Assembly (NCBI RefSeq): GCF_022664395.1
Contig: NZ_JAKRET010000003.1
Span: 62,001-126,000, forward strand
Length of the DNA: 64,000 nucleotides
Direction: 5' to 3'
From: Sphingomonas lacusdianchii
GTDB lineage: Bacteria > Pseudomonadota > Alphaproteobacteria > Sphingomonadales > Sphingomonadaceae
The translations under genes were made by a program, and so were the position numbers. Shown here piece by piece: positions 43,436 through 53,002 of the stretch; position 1 is the stretch's first letter, and each line of letters starts with the position of its first letter. The notes beneath the pieces were generated by a model that was not told the origin of the DNA, made no database searches, and saw only the letters and a program-made list of their open reading frames with translations.

Positions 43436-43573
43436 CTCCTTCCCGGCATGGGGAGGGGGACCGCCGCGAAGCGGTGGTGGAGGGCGATCGCCCCGCAACG
43501 CCACTCTTGCGTATGCCGACGCCCCCCTCCACCAGCTTCGCTGGTCCCCCTCCCCGTGCCGGGAAGGAGTTAC
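43432..43573. repeat. 142-bp inverted repeat between convergent genes
   Basis: The ends are GTAACTCCTTCCCGGCATGG (from 43432) and CCGTGCCGGGAAGGAGTTAC (to 43573), a nearly perfect terminal inversion. The inner arms carry GGGGAGGGGGACC and GGTCCCCCTCCCC. Secondary palindromes 'ccgcgaagcggtggtggagg' and 'cctccaccagcttcgctgg' lie inside. The two TAA stop codons of the flanking convergent genes lie in the two ends. A related element is at 63079-63210. Confidence 0.85.
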
Positions 43574-44328
43574 GCCAGAAACGCCGCAATCGCGTCGCCG
43601 AGTTCCTTCTTCACCACCGCACTCATGTGGTTGCCCGGCGTCTCGACCAGCCGCGCATCGGGCAGCAGATCGGCGAGCGCCCGGTGGCTGCCATTATCGT
43701 CGTCCTCTTCCCCCGCCAGCACCAGCACCGGCTGCGCGATCCCGGCAAGTTCCGCGCGCGAGGTATCGACGAAGGTATCGAGGATGCCGAGCAACGCCAC
43801 CGGATCGCCGCCGGTGGTCTTCAGGAACGCCTCGGCCATCCATTCGCTCGATCCACGCTCGAAACTGCCGAGATTGGTCAGGATGCGGCGGAAATGCGCC
43901 GCGCGCCGCCCGGTGTCGAGCAGTCCCTCCAGCCCCATGCCGCTCAGCACCAGCCGGCCCGGCGTCGCCCCCATCGCCACCATCCGCACCGACGTCCGCG
44001 CACCGAGCGAATAGCCGCCCAGATCATAGTCGGTCAGCCCAAGATGCTCGATCAGCGCCATCCCGTCCTTGGCCAGCGCATCGGGCGGATAGGCGGCGGC
44101 ATCATGCGGCCGGGCGCTCAGTCCATGTGCGCGCAGGTCGGGCAGGATGACCCGACGCCCCAGCGCCGCGACCTTCGCGGCATGGCCATATTTCACCCAA
44201 TTGGTCTGCGCATCGCTGAAATAGCCATGGATCAGCACCACCGGCCGCCCCTCGCCCAGTTCGGTCCAGGCGATCTCGACCCCGTCGAAACTGGCGAAGC
44301 GGTGGGTCACGGGTTCAGGATGGGCCAA
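43570..44328 (-). CDS. Alpha/beta hydrolase
   Basis: Alpha/beta-fold hydrolase, about 252 residues. Oxyanion region VVLIHGYFSDAQTNW, nucleophile elbow GGYSLGARTSVR, acid in LAGEEDDDNGS and His in TPGNHMSAVVKKE. Probable starts are TTG 44328, 7 nt after GGAAG, or GTG 44310. The first overlaps the upstream GFA gene by 14 nt. Its TAA stop lies inside the 142-bp repeat. Substrate unknown; lipase, esterase or haloperoxidase-type chemistry is possible. Confidence 0.85.
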   Translation of the reverse strand: MAHPEPVTHRFASFDGVEIAWTELGEGRPVVLIHGYFSDAQTNWVKYGHAAKVAALGRRVILPDLRAHGLSARPHDAAAYPPDALAKDGMALIEHLGLTDYDLGGYSLGARTSVRMVAMGATPGRLVLSGMGLEGLLDTGRRAAHFRRILTNLGSFERGSSEWMAEAFLKTTGGDPVALLGILDTFVDTSRAELAGIAQPVLVLAGEEDDDNGSHRALADLLPDARLVETPGNHMSAVVKKELGDAIAAFLA

Positions 44329-44752
44329 GTGCGTTCTTCCAGCGTTCGACAGTCGGAGGATGTTCGTCCGCGCGATATTCGGGCAGGCCACGCGTGTCGA
44401 GCCATTGCGGGTGCCAACTTTCGACTCCGAAATGGTGGTGCGGCCGGAACCGCGCCGGTTCGTCGAAGCTGCCGATCGTCAGGTCGAGATTGTCGCCATC
44501 GGGGAATTCGAAGCTGATCGGCGTCCCGCATTCCCGGCAAAATCCGCGCCTTGCGATCGGCGACGATGCGTACAGGTCCGGCCGTCGTTCCCATGCCACG
44601 TCGCGCTTGGCGAGGTTCTTGAACGCGATCGACACGCCGCCGGTCGCCCGCTGGCACATGCGACAATGGCACAGATAGGCCGAATCGTCGCGGATCGTCG
44701 CCGTGTAGCGGATCCGCCCGCACTGACACCCGCCCGATACCACTTCGGCCAT
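44315..44752 (-). CDS. GFA-family zinc protein
   Basis: Glutathione-dependent formaldehyde-activating (GFA)-like protein of 145 residues. The zinc cysteines are placed as in the family: GGCQCGRIRY, YLCHCRMCQRATGG and GFCRECGTPISF. The Gfa reaction itself is debated and most relatives are uncharacterised. Start ATG 44752. It precedes the hydrolase with a short overlap, so the two are co-transcribed. A hairpin (CTGCTTC 44842, GAAGCAG 44860) lies upstream in the gap. Confidence 0.88.
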   Translation of the reverse strand: MAEVVSGGCQCGRIRYTATIRDDSAYLCHCRMCQRATGGVSIAFKNLAKRDVAWERRPDLYASSPIARRGFCRECGTPISFEFPDGDNLDLTIGSFDEPARFRPHHHFGVESWHPQWLDTRGLPEYRADEHPPTVERWKNALGPS

Positions 44753-45004
44753 GCGACGTCCTTTCGTTGCAAATCACAAACCGGGCGACCCGGCACCGGT
44801 TCCCGCCACGATCCATAGCGCGTCGGACCCATCTGAATTAGCTGCTTCACCTGCCCCCCGAAGCAGGATAGTAACCCACGCAACAAAACAACAACGGGGA
44901 GGATGCCGGCCTGACCGGAGACCAACGCCATCGCCCCCGCCCTGCCCAATAGCGCCGTTCCGCACAGCCGGTCCGAAGACGTCTATGCCATCATCGTCGG
45001 GTGC

Positions 45005-45547
45005 GTGATGATCGCGCTCGGGCTGGCGCTGCTGCGGGCGGCGGGGCTGGTGACCGGCGGCATCGCCGGGGTCGCGCTGCTGGTATCCTATCTCGTGCCG
45101 CTGCCGACCGGCGTGTTGTTCACGCTCATCAACATCCCGTTCTTCCTGTTCGCCAAGCGCGCGATGGGGACGCGGTTCATGCTGCGCACGATCGCCGTCA
45201 ATGCCGGCATCGCGCTGTTCTCGACCATGGCACGCTACGGCTTCCGCATCGTCGAGGTGCATCCCGCCTTTGCCGCGATCGCCGGGGGGACCGTCATCGG
45301 CATGGGCATCCTCGCGCTCGCCCGTCACGACGCGGGTGTCGGCGGCACCGGCGTGGTCACCTTATGGCTGCAACGGACCCGCGGCTGGAATGCCGGGCGC
45401 ACCCAGATCGCGATCGACCTCGGCATCCTCGCGGCATCGTTCGCGGTGGTGGCACCGGTGCAGGTGGCATGGTCGGCACTCAGCGCCGCGGCGATCAGCG
45501 GCATTCTGATCGCATGGCACCGGCCGGGTCGCTATACCGGCTATTGA
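45005..45547 (+). CDS. YitT-like membrane protein, N-terminus apparently missing
   Basis: Membrane protein of 180 residues resembling YitT/DUF161 (GLVTGGIAGVALLVSYLVP, GVLFTLINIPFFLFAKR). The first usable start is GTG 45005 with no Shine-Dalgarno. Sequence in the same frame continues upstream and looks like protein (HSRSEDVYAIIVGCVM), but it has no start codon. It meets a TGA at 44912, three codons after an ATG (44903) that abuts a GGGGAGG site. Either the protein starts late, or a nonsense or frameshift change sits near the N-terminus. Transport role unknown. Confidence 0.65.
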   Translation: MMIALGLALLRAAGLVTGGIAGVALLVSYLVPLPTGVLFTLINIPFFLFAKRAMGTRFMLRTIAVNAGIALFSTMARYGFRIVEVHPAFAAIAGGTVIGMGILALARHDAGVGGTGVVTLWLQRTRGWNAGRTQIAIDLGILAASFAVVAPVQVAWSALSAAAISGILIAWHRPGRYTGY

Positions 45548-45550
45548 CGG

Positions 45551-46249
45551 TTACGCGTTCAGCGCAGCCCCGCCGTGATCGCGCAGCATCGCCGCTGCAC
45601 GCTCGGTCGCGGCGCGAATATCGTCGGCCAGCGATTTCACCTCGCGCGCGACGACCGCGAAGCCGGTGCCCGCTTCCCCCGCCCGCGCCGCTTCGATCGC
45701 GGCGTTCAGCGCGACCAGCCGGGTCTGGGCAGTGATGTCGCCGATCGACGCGACGATGCCCGCCAGCTGCGTCATCGCCGATTGCAGCGCCTCCTTCTGC
45801 CCCTCCAGCGCGGTGCGGAAGCGGTTGCCCTCTTCCAGCCGCGCTTGCACCTCATGCTCCAGCGCAATCTGCCGGGTCATGTCGGTCGCGATCTTGACGA
45901 TCTTCGACGGGCGCCCCTGCTCGTCGAGCACCGGGTTATAGGTCGCCTGCAACCACACGTCGCGCCCGTGCCGGTCGATCCGCCGGTATAGCCCGCCCTC
46001 GAACGCACCCGCGGCCAGCTTCCGCCAGAGCGCGGCATAGGCTGGCGAGATACCGTCGGCGGGCGTGCAGAAGATGCGATGGTGCCGGCCGACGATCTCG
46101 GCCAGCCCATAGCCCATCGTGGCGAGGAACGTGTCGTTCGCCCACCGGATCGTGCCGTCGAGCGCGAACTCGATGACTGCCTGCGAACGACAGATCGCTT
46201 CCCATGCACCCTGATGCACGGCATCGTCGCGAACGGGTCCCGTATCCAT
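45551..46249 (-). CDS. PAS-containing MCP-like signalling protein
   Basis: Cytoplasmic sensor of 232 residues. A PAS domain (about 20-135: [20 protein letters not shown], then [20 protein letters not shown]) is joined to a truncated methyl-accepting signalling domain whose tip reads [22 protein letters not shown] ([20 protein letters not shown]). The signalling part is much shorter than in normal MCPs and lacks methylation helices. No membrane helix. ATG 46249 is chosen over a TTG at 46255. It may respond to redox or ligand changes through a PAS-bound cofactor. Confidence 0.85.
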   Translation of the reverse strand: MDTGPVRDDAVHQGAWEAICRSQAVIEFALDGTIRWANDTFLATMGYGLAEIVGRHHRIFCTPADGISPAYAALWRKLAAGAFEGGLYRRIDRHGRDVWLQATYNPVLDEQGRPSKIVKIATDMTRQIALEHEVQARLEEGNRFRTALEGQKEALQSAMTQLAGIVASIGDITAQTRLVALNAAIEAARAGEAGTGFAVVAREVKSLADDIRAATERAAAMLRDHGGAALNA

Positions 46250-46331
46250 GCGCAAAATATACCGCGGACTGGTTAACGACCCTTTAGGAACTGCCTGCCG
46301 TTTGTGACGAACTATGTCCGTCTGCGGACCA

Positions 46332-47357
46332 TCAGTCCTTTTTCAGGTGCCGGCGTCCCAGCAATTCCGCAATCTGCACCGCGTTCAGCGCCGCGCCCTT
46401 GCGCAGATTGTCGGACACGCACCACAGGGCCAGCCCGTTCTCGACGGTCGAATCCTCGCGCACGCGGCTGACATAGGTGGCAAAGTCGCCGACGCATTCG
46501 ATCGGCGTCGCGTATCCGCCGTCCTCCCGCTTGTCGACCAGCATGATGCCCGGCGCCTCGCGCAGGATCTTCTGCGCGTCCTCGGCCGACAGTTCGTTTT
46601 CCATCTCGATGTTGATGGCCTCGCTATGGCCGACGAACACCGGCACGCGGACGCAGGTCGCGACGACCTTGATCTTGGGATCAAGGATCTTCTTGGTCTC
46701 GACCACCATCTTCCATTCTTCCTTGGTCGACCCGTCGTCGAGGAAGCTGTCGATATGCGGGATCACGTTGAACGCGATCTGCTTGGTGAACTTCTTCGGT
46801 TCCGCCGAGTCACCGACGAAGATGTTGCGGCTCTGTTCGAACAGCTCGTCCATCCCCGCCTTGCCCGCGCCCGACACCGATTGATAGGTGGCGACGACGA
46901 CGCGCGTGATCTTCGCGGCGTCGTGGATCGGCTTGAGCGCCACGACCATCTGCGCGGTCGAACAGTTGGGGTTGGCGATGATGTTGCGCGCCTTGTACCC
47001 GTCGATCGCCCCGGGGTTCACTTCGGGCACGATCAGCGGCACGTCGGGATCCATCCGGTACAGCGACGAATTGTCGATCACCGTACAGCCCGCGGCGGCG
47101 AACTTCGGCGCATAGACCTTGGTCGCCTCGCTGCCGATCGCGAACAGCGCCATGTCCCATCCGGCCGGATCGAAATGCTCGATGTTCTGGATCTTGTACT
47201 GTTTGCCGGTCTCGCCGAAATCGGCCATCTCGCCCGCCGAGCGTGACGATGCCAGCACCGCCAGGTCGTCGATCGGAAATTCGCGCTCGGCCAGGATGTT
47301 CAGCATTTCGCGACCGACATTGCCGGTCGCCCCGGCGACGACTACCCGATAACCCAC
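46332..47357 (-). CDS. asd: Aspartate-semialdehyde dehydrogenase
   Basis: NADP-dependent enzyme of the aspartate pathway to lysine, methionine and threonine, 341 residues. [11 protein letters not shown] is the nucleotide-binding loop, the catalytic Cys is Cys132 in [13 protein letters not shown], and the substrate-binding segments ([13 protein letters not shown]) are present. GTG 47357 is preceded by GGAGAAG. It stands alone on the minus strand between the PAS protein and the DUF418 gene. Confidence 0.96.
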   Translation of the reverse strand: MGYRVVVAGATGNVGREMLNILAEREFPIDDLAVLASSRSAGEMADFGETGKQYKIQNIEHFDPAGWDMALFAIGSEATKVYAPKFAAAGCTVIDNSSLYRMDPDVPLIVPEVNPGAIDGYKARNIIANPNCSTAQMVVALKPIHDAAKITRVVVATYQSVSGAGKAGMDELFEQSRNIFVGDSAEPKKFTKQIAFNVIPHIDSFLDDGSTKEEWKMVVETKKILDPKIKVVATCVRVPVFVGHSEAINIEMENELSAEDAQKILREAPGIMLVDKREDGGYATPIECVGDFATYVSRVREDSTVENGLALWCVSDNLRKGAALNAVQIAELLGRRHLKKD

Positions 47358-47416
47358 TCGACTTCTCCGCGATCAAATCTTGCGCGCGGCATACCGGTTC
47401 TGCACCTTTTGTAAAG

Positions 47417-48775
47417 TCACGCCGCCGCCAGCGTCGGCCCGGGCAGCACCTCCGCCGGCCCGCGCGGGTGGCGGAACGGCTGGCGCTGCCAGTAGGCGAG
47501 GCTGCGCCACGCCCATTCGAGCGGTCCCATCGCGAAGAACCGCGCGTAGACAAGCGCCGTCACGGTGCTGACGATGATTACGCCCGTGGCGATGGCGAAT
47601 TGCCCGGCATGGCCGAAACGACCCCACAGGTTGAAGCCATAGGGCGCGAACAGGATGTGCAGGCCGATGATCTGTTCGAGGAAATAGACCGAGAACGCCA
47701 TGCGCCCGACCGTCTTGAACGGTGCCAGCACCCGCGCACCCGTGGCGGACTTCATCGCCAGGTTGACCAGCGCGACATGGCCAATGCTGACCGCGATCCG
47801 CGCCGCTTCCTCGGTGATCCAGATCGTCTTGGCCGTCGGCAGGAAGGGCAGCACCTCCGCCACCCCGACGGCGCGGGCGGTGATGCCGAACCCATAGGCG
47901 GCAAGGGTCAGCCCCAGATAGAAGCGCGCCGTGCGGCCGCCCTGAATGACCCGCCATTTCCACAGCGCGATGCCGATCAGCATCATGCAGAACGCCTCGA
48001 CGACCGCGATCGCGATAAAGCCCTTGCCGACCATGAACGTCATCCAGCCATTCCAGCCGAAGCTGGCATAGGGCAGCCAGCCGCCGGCATGCGCCTTGCG
48101 CTCCTTGACCAGATCCTTCGCCATCTTCGCGTTCGGCTGGCGCTTGGCGAGTTTCTGGTTCCATTCGGCCAGCGCCTTGGCGTCGTCCTTCGCGACCGGA
48201 CGGCCGGCGGCCTGCGCCGCCTCGGCACGCTCGACCTTTGCCTGCATCGCCAGCCGGGGAATATATTCTATGGTGCCGCCGACCGCCGTGAACATCGCGA
48301 ACAGGCTGCCAATGGCGACCAGCGCCTTCGGTCCCAGCAGGCGGAACGGGAACAGGAACAGCGACGCCAGCGCATAGATGGTCAGGATGTCGCCGACCCA
48401 CAGCACGACGAACACGTTGACCAGTCCGAAGAACAACAACCACAAGGTCCGGCGATAGAAGAGATCGGCGACCGCGACCGGCCCGTCGGGACGCATCGCC
48501 CGCGCGGTCAGCACCATGGAGCCCGCACCGAACAACAATTCGAGCGTGCCGCGCTGCGTCCCTTCGAGGAAGATGAAGACGAAACTCCACGCGAACTTGT
48601 CGATCGGCGTCCAGCCGATCCAGCGCAGATCGGCAAACAGCTTGGTGATCGGCGACGCCTGCGACGCGATGTTCATGTAATAGATGGCGAGGATGGCCAG
48701 TCCGCGCAGCACGTCCAGCACGTCGATCCGCGCCCGCCCGGTGACCGGCGCGATCCCGATGACAGCTTCCCCCAT
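47417..48775 (-). CDS. DUF418 membrane protein
   Basis: Polytopic membrane protein of 452 residues. N-terminal RIDVLDVLRGLAILAIYYMN is characteristic of DUF418/acyltransferase-3-like proteins, and the C-terminal DUF418 domain contains FKTVGRMAFSVYFLEQIIGL and ARFFAMGPLEWAWRSLAYWQ. A Lys/Ala-rich charged loop (about 185-240) interrupts the helices. Function unknown; transport of, or acyl transfer to, envelope polymers are speculations. ATG 48775. Confidence 0.85.
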   Translation of the reverse strand: MGEAVIGIAPVTGRARIDVLDVLRGLAILAIYYMNIASQASPITKLFADLRWIGWTPIDKFAWSFVFIFLEGTQRGTLELLFGAGSMVLTARAMRPDGPVAVADLFYRRTLWLLFFGLVNVFVVLWVGDILTIYALASLFLFPFRLLGPKALVAIGSLFAMFTAVGGTIEYIPRLAMQAKVERAEAAQAAGRPVAKDDAKALAEWNQKLAKRQPNAKMAKDLVKERKAHAGGWLPYASFGWNGWMTFMVGKGFIAIAVVEAFCMMLIGIALWKWRVIQGGRTARFYLGLTLAAYGFGITARAVGVAEVLPFLPTAKTIWITEEAARIAVSIGHVALVNLAMKSATGARVLAPFKTVGRMAFSVYFLEQIIGLHILFAPYGFNLWGRFGHAGQFAIATGVIIVSTVTALVYARFFAMGPLEWAWRSLAYWQRQPFRHPRGPAEVLPGPTLAAA

Positions 48776-48849
48776 CGTCCGACTCCCCCAAGTCCTCGGC
48801 CGTCAGGCTAGGCTTGGGGAAAGTCGGGCGTCAATACTTCGTTCAGAGG

Positions 48850-51096
48850 TTACTTCTCGACGACTTGCCGGTCGAGGAAATCGAGGATCGTCTTCCACAG
48901 ATGTTCGCTGATGCCGGGACCGCCGACCCGGTGCGTCTGCCCCGGATACAGCATCAGTTCGAACGGCGTCGCCGATTTCTGCATCGCCGCCATCATCGCG
49001 GTCGAATGTTCGAGCACGACGTTATCGTCGGCCATGCCGTGGATCAGCAGCAGCGGATCCCTGATCTTCGCTGCATCGGGCACCGCCGCCGACGCGGTAT
49101 AGGCATCGCCCACGACGCGCGGATCGCCCATATAGCGCTCGGTATAATGGGTATCGTACAGCTCCCAGCGCGATACCGGCGCGCCCGACACGCCCGCGGC
49201 GAACACCCCCGGCGCCTTTTCGAGCATCTTCAGCGTCATATAGCCGCCATAGGACCAGCCATAGGTCGCGATCTTGTCCGGCGCGACGAACGGCAGCGTC
49301 TTCAGATAGTTCGCCCCGGCGATCTGGTCGTCGACCTCGACCGTCCCCATCGCCTGATGAATCTGATCCTCGAACACCTTGCCGCGCTCGGGCGATCCGC
49401 GATTGTCGATCTCGAACCATATCCAGCCGCGGTCGACCAGATATTGCCGCAGCGCCCCGCCCCAGGCGCGCTTCACCACCTGGCTTCCCGGGCCACCGTA
49501 ATGCGAGAAGAACACGGGGTAGCGCTTGCCCGGCTCCAGCTTCGGCGTGATCATGTTCCAGTAGAGCGTCGAACCGTCCGCCGCGTTGATCGTGCCGAAC
49601 TCGGTCGGGCGGTGGCTGGCGACATAGGGCGCATACGGATGATCGCCGGTCAGCGCATTCTCATTGATCCACGCGATCCGCTTGGCGGCGGTATCGGCCA
49701 GATAGGTCTGCGCCGGCTGGTCGGGGTTGGAACGCGACACGATCAGCCGCGACGCCTTCCCATCCATCGATGCGCTGTACGACCAGCCGCGTTCGGTCAG
49801 CCGGGTGATGGCATTGGGCCGGTTCAGATCGACGCGGTACAGCTGCCGCTCCAGCACATCGTCCTTGTTGGCGAGGAAATAAATGCGCCCCTTCGCCTCA
49901 TCGACCCCGGCCAGATCGGACACCATCCATTTGCCGCTGGTCAGCTGCGTCCATTTGCCGCCCTTCCAGCGGTAGAGATGCGCATAGCCGTCACGCTCCG
50001 ACGACCAGATCAGGCTACCGTCCTTCATCGCGTGATAGGCGTTGGACAGGTTGACCCAGCTTTTCGGCCCGCTCTCCTCGCTGAACAACAGTGTCGCCGC
50101 GCCCGTCGCCGGATCGACGCGCAGCATGTCGAGCTTCGTCTGCGACCGGTTCTGCCGCTGGACCAGCAGCGCCTTGCCATCGGGCGTCCAGTCGACCCGC
50201 GCCAGATAGATATCGGGATCTGGGCCGAGATCGACCTTCACTTTGCCCGACCCATCGGGCTTCATGACATATAGTTCGACCAGCACGTTGGCCGTCCCAG
50301 CTTTCGGGTAGCGCTGCTGATAGATGCTGGTTCCCTCGGCCCCGATCGCCGATCGGGTGACGATGCCGACCGGAGCCTCGTCGAAGCGTTCGACCGCGAT
50401 CAGTCGGTCGTCGGGCGACCACCAATAGCCGGTGCGCCGGTCCATTTCCTCCTGCGCGACGAACTCCGCCTCGCCGAAATGGACCGTGTCCTTGCCCTCG
50501 GTCGTGACCGGCGTCTCCTGGTCCGTCTTGAGGTCGAGCGTCACCAGATTCTGGTCGCGCACGAAGCTGACATAGCGCCCCTCGGGGCTGACCACCGGGT
50601 TCAGCTCACCGCTCTCGCTGTTGGTCAGCCGCCGGACATTGCCGTCGATCGACGCCAGATACAGGTCGCCGTCCAACGGCACGAGGATCGACTTGCCATC
50701 GGGCGCCCAGTCATAGGCGAGGATGCCGCGTTTGCCGGTCAGCGACCGGTCGCGCTCGCGCTGCATCTTCTCCGCCTCGGACAGCGCGGCGCCGGTGCCG
50801 ACCTTCTTCGAATCGACCAGCATCCGCCATTCGCGGCTGGTCGTGTCCATCGCCCACAGGTCGAACCGCTCGCGTTCGTCGGCACGGTTGCGCAGCAGCG
50901 TCACATATTTGCCGTCGGGCGACAGCCGCAGATTCTGCGGCGCGGCACCGTTCAGATCGGGGCTGGCAAAGACGCGTTCGAGCGTCAGATCCCCTGCCTT
51001 CGCCGCCTCGCTCACCGCCGCCGGCGCTGCCGGTTCACTCGCCATGCCAGCCTGCCCCAATGCCAGCAACGCCGCACCCATCAACCATTTGACCAT
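48850..51096 (-). CDS. Dipeptidyl peptidase IV-like S9 serine peptidase
   Basis: Secreted S9 peptidase of 748 residues. A signal peptide (MVKWLMGAALLALGQAGMA) leads to an eight-bladed beta-propeller (DPPIV N-terminal type; the DPP-IV anchor ERFDEAPVG and EEMDRRTGYWWSPDD region carrying the Glu pair). The hydrolase domain has nucleophile GWSYGGYMTLK, Asp in MADDNVVLE and His in GQTHRVGGP. It removes X-Pro or X-Ala dipeptides in relatives. ATG 51096 has a GGGG site; the longer frame covers repeat DNA. Confidence 0.93.
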   Translation of the reverse strand: MVKWLMGAALLALGQAGMASEPAAPAAVSEAAKAGDLTLERVFASPDLNGAAPQNLRLSPDGKYVTLLRNRADERERFDLWAMDTTSREWRMLVDSKKVGTGAALSEAEKMQRERDRSLTGKRGILAYDWAPDGKSILVPLDGDLYLASIDGNVRRLTNSESGELNPVVSPEGRYVSFVRDQNLVTLDLKTDQETPVTTEGKDTVHFGEAEFVAQEEMDRRTGYWWSPDDRLIAVERFDEAPVGIVTRSAIGAEGTSIYQQRYPKAGTANVLVELYVMKPDGSGKVKVDLGPDPDIYLARVDWTPDGKALLVQRQNRSQTKLDMLRVDPATGAATLLFSEESGPKSWVNLSNAYHAMKDGSLIWSSERDGYAHLYRWKGGKWTQLTSGKWMVSDLAGVDEAKGRIYFLANKDDVLERQLYRVDLNRPNAITRLTERGWSYSASMDGKASRLIVSRSNPDQPAQTYLADTAAKRIAWINENALTGDHPYAPYVASHRPTEFGTINAADGSTLYWNMITPKLEPGKRYPVFFSHYGGPGSQVVKRAWGGALRQYLVDRGWIWFEIDNRGSPERGKVFEDQIHQAMGTVEVDDQIAGANYLKTLPFVAPDKIATYGWSYGGYMTLKMLEKAPGVFAAGVSGAPVSRWELYDTHYTERYMGDPRVVGDAYTASAAVPDAAKIRDPLLLIHGMADDNVVLEHSTAMMAAMQKSATPFELMLYPGQTHRVGGPGISEHLWKTILDFLDRQVVEK

Positions 51097-51214
51097 ATTG
51101 CCCCATATGTCCTGCGGTGAAACCGCGCCGATCGTAACAACGGTTATCGCTTCACAGGGGGCGTAGGTAAATGGCCCAATTGGGACCTCGGTCTTCGTGC
51201 CGGGCACCGAAGAC

Positions 51215-51295
51215 GTCGCCCCAGCGAAGGCTGGGGCCTCAGGCGGCTCTTGTAGCCCGCTATCAGCGGGATATCCCAGCCTACGCTGGAATGAC
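51215..51295. repeat. REP-type inverted repeat pair
   Basis: GTCGCCCCAGCGAAGGCTGG (from 51215) faces TCCCAGCCTACGCTGGAATG (to 51295), with a short internal palindrome 'gcccgctatcagcgggat' between them. The element fills most of the 222-nt gap upstream of the peptidase gene and downstream of the SH3 gene. No other gene is visible in this gap. Confidence 0.8.
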
Positions 51296-51318
51296 GTATT
51301 TCTCGGCGGGGCGAAAAC

Positions 51319-51801
51319 CTACATGGTCTCGCCCGGATCGACGCCCCACAGCCGCGCCTGTTCGACATAGCCACCGCGCCCGCGCACGTCGAAGAAGCAC
51401 CACGCGCCGTTGCACCGCGACAGCCGCCCGACCACGCCCGGCGCCGCGCGCCACACCACCGCCGCGCCCGATTGCGGCGACGCGCGCAGTTCGATCACCT
51501 CGCGCCCGACGAACGCGGTGCGCCGGTCGCTCAGCAACCCGACCTGCAACCATCCGCGCGTGCCGTCGGGGTCCTCGACCCGGCGCCAGTCCTGATAGAT
51601 GTCGACGACCTTGATCGGCAGGTCGGCGCGGCGATACACCCATTGCGTCGGATAATTCTTGCCGGGGCCACTGCGCATCCGCGCCTCGCCCGCCGCGATC
51701 GACGCATAATAAGGCGGCTTGCGGCGCTGCGCCTCCGCCGATCCGGTCGCCAGCACCACCAGCATCGACGCGACCGCGATCGATTGCCTTGCGAAGCGCA
51801 T
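51319..51801 (-). CDS. Secreted SH3-domain protein
   Basis: Bacterial SH3-domain protein of 160 residues. Signal peptide MRFARQSIAVASMLVVLATG with cleavage near SAEAQ. Two SH3-like units follow: AGEARMRSGPGKNYPTQWVY and the second IELRASPQSGAAVVWRAA, ending in CNGAWCFFDVRGRGGYVEQ. Such proteins bind cell wall or regulate peptidoglycan enzymes. ATG 51801. Not obviously in an operon; the repeat pair at 51215 separates it from the peptidase. Confidence 0.87.
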   Translation of the reverse strand: MRFARQSIAVASMLVVLATGSAEAQRRKPPYYASIAAGEARMRSGPGKNYPTQWVYRRADLPIKVVDIYQDWRRVEDPDGTRGWLQVGLLSDRRTAFVGREVIELRASPQSGAAVVWRAAPGVVGRLSRCNGAWCFFDVRGRGGYVEQARLWGVDPGETM

Positions 51802-51899
51802 GTTATCGTCCCCTTTTGTCCGAACCCCGCCTGTATCGGCAACGACACCATGCCCGCAAGCCGTTGACGCAGGTTCGCCCAAGCGCCAATCCGGTAACC

Positions 51900-52901
51900 A
51901 TGAACGGTACCGCGCCCCCGCCCCGCCATCCGCGAGTCCAGGTGACGCGACGCCTGCCGGCTGCGACCGAGGGGCGGATGGCGACGCTGTTCGACACGGT
52001 GTTCAGCCCCGACGACCATGCCTTTACCCGCGACGAACTCGCCGCCGCCATGGCCGATTGCGACGTGCTGGTCCCCGCCGTCACCGACGTCATCGACGCC
52101 GCGCTGATCGACGCCGCGCCCGACCGCCTGCGCCTGATCGCCAATTACGGCGCGGGGGTGAACCATATCGACCTGAAGGCCGCCCGCGCCCGCCGGATCA
52201 TCGTCACCAACACCCCCGGCGTGCTCACCGAAGATACCGCCGACATGGTCATGGCGCTGATCCTCACCGTGCCGCGCCGGCTGGCTGAGGGCGAAAAGCT
52301 GGTCCGATCGGGCGAGTGGAAGGGGTGGAGCCCCGGCGGGATGCTAGGCCACCGCATCGGCGGCAAGGCGCTGGGCATCATCGGCATGGGCCGTATCGGT
52401 CAAGCCGTCGCCCGCCGCGCCCGCGCCTTCGGCCTGTCGATCCATTACCATAACCGCCACCGCCTGCCCGAGGTGGTCGAGGCCGAACTCGGCGCGACGT
52501 GGCATGCCGATCTCGACGCAATGCTGGGGCAGATCGACCTGCTGACCATCCACACGCCGCGCAATGCCGACAGCGAGAACCTGCTCGACGCCCGCCGCAT
52601 CGCCCGCCTGCGCCGCCACGTCTATCTCATCAACGCCTCGCGCGGCGGCATCGTCGACGAAGAGGCGCTGGTCGACGCGCTGGAGGGCGGGCGGCTGGCC
52701 GGTGCCGGCTTGGACGTCTGGGCACACGAACCGGCGATCGACCCCCGCCTGCTGGCGCTGCCCAATGTCGTGATGACCCCGCATATGGGATCGGCAACGC
52801 TGGAGGGCCGCGTGGCGATGGGGGAGAAGGTGATCACCAACATCCGCGTCTGGGCGGACGGGCATCGGCCGCCGGATCAGGTGTTGGAGGGGTTGCGGTA
52901 G
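51900..52901 (+). CDS. D-2-hydroxyacid dehydrogenase (glyoxylate/hydroxypyruvate reductase type)
   Basis: NAD(P)-dependent D-isomer-specific dehydrogenase of 333 residues. Nucleotide-binding GIIGMGRIGQAVARRAR, catalytic Arg in NASRGGIVDEEAL, Glu in the VWAHEPAIDPRLL region, and His in VMTPHMGSATLEGR. The family acts on glyoxylate, hydroxypyruvate or glycerate; the exact substrate is not readable. ATG 51900 is the first start of the conserved frame. It is divergent from the SH3 gene, about 100 nt apart. Confidence 0.9.
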   Translation: MNGTAPPPRHPRVQVTRRLPAATEGRMATLFDTVFSPDDHAFTRDELAAAMADCDVLVPAVTDVIDAALIDAAPDRLRLIANYGAGVNHIDLKAARARRIIVTNTPGVLTEDTADMVMALILTVPRRLAEGEKLVRSGEWKGWSPGGMLGHRIGGKALGIIGMGRIGQAVARRARAFGLSIHYHNRHRLPEVVEAELGATWHADLDAMLGQIDLLTIHTPRNADSENLLDARRIARLRRHVYLINASRGGIVDEEALVDALEGGRLAGAGLDVWAHEPAIDPRLLALPNVVMTPHMGSATLEGRVAMGEKVITNIRVWADGHRPPDQVLEGLR

Positions 52902-53002
52902 GGCAAAGGGTTAAAGGATTGCGTTCGGCCGCGCGCAGAAATTTGCGGTTACACCGACTATTAGACTGGCCCCATAAAGGTTTCGTCGTTACTCATTCCC
53001 AT

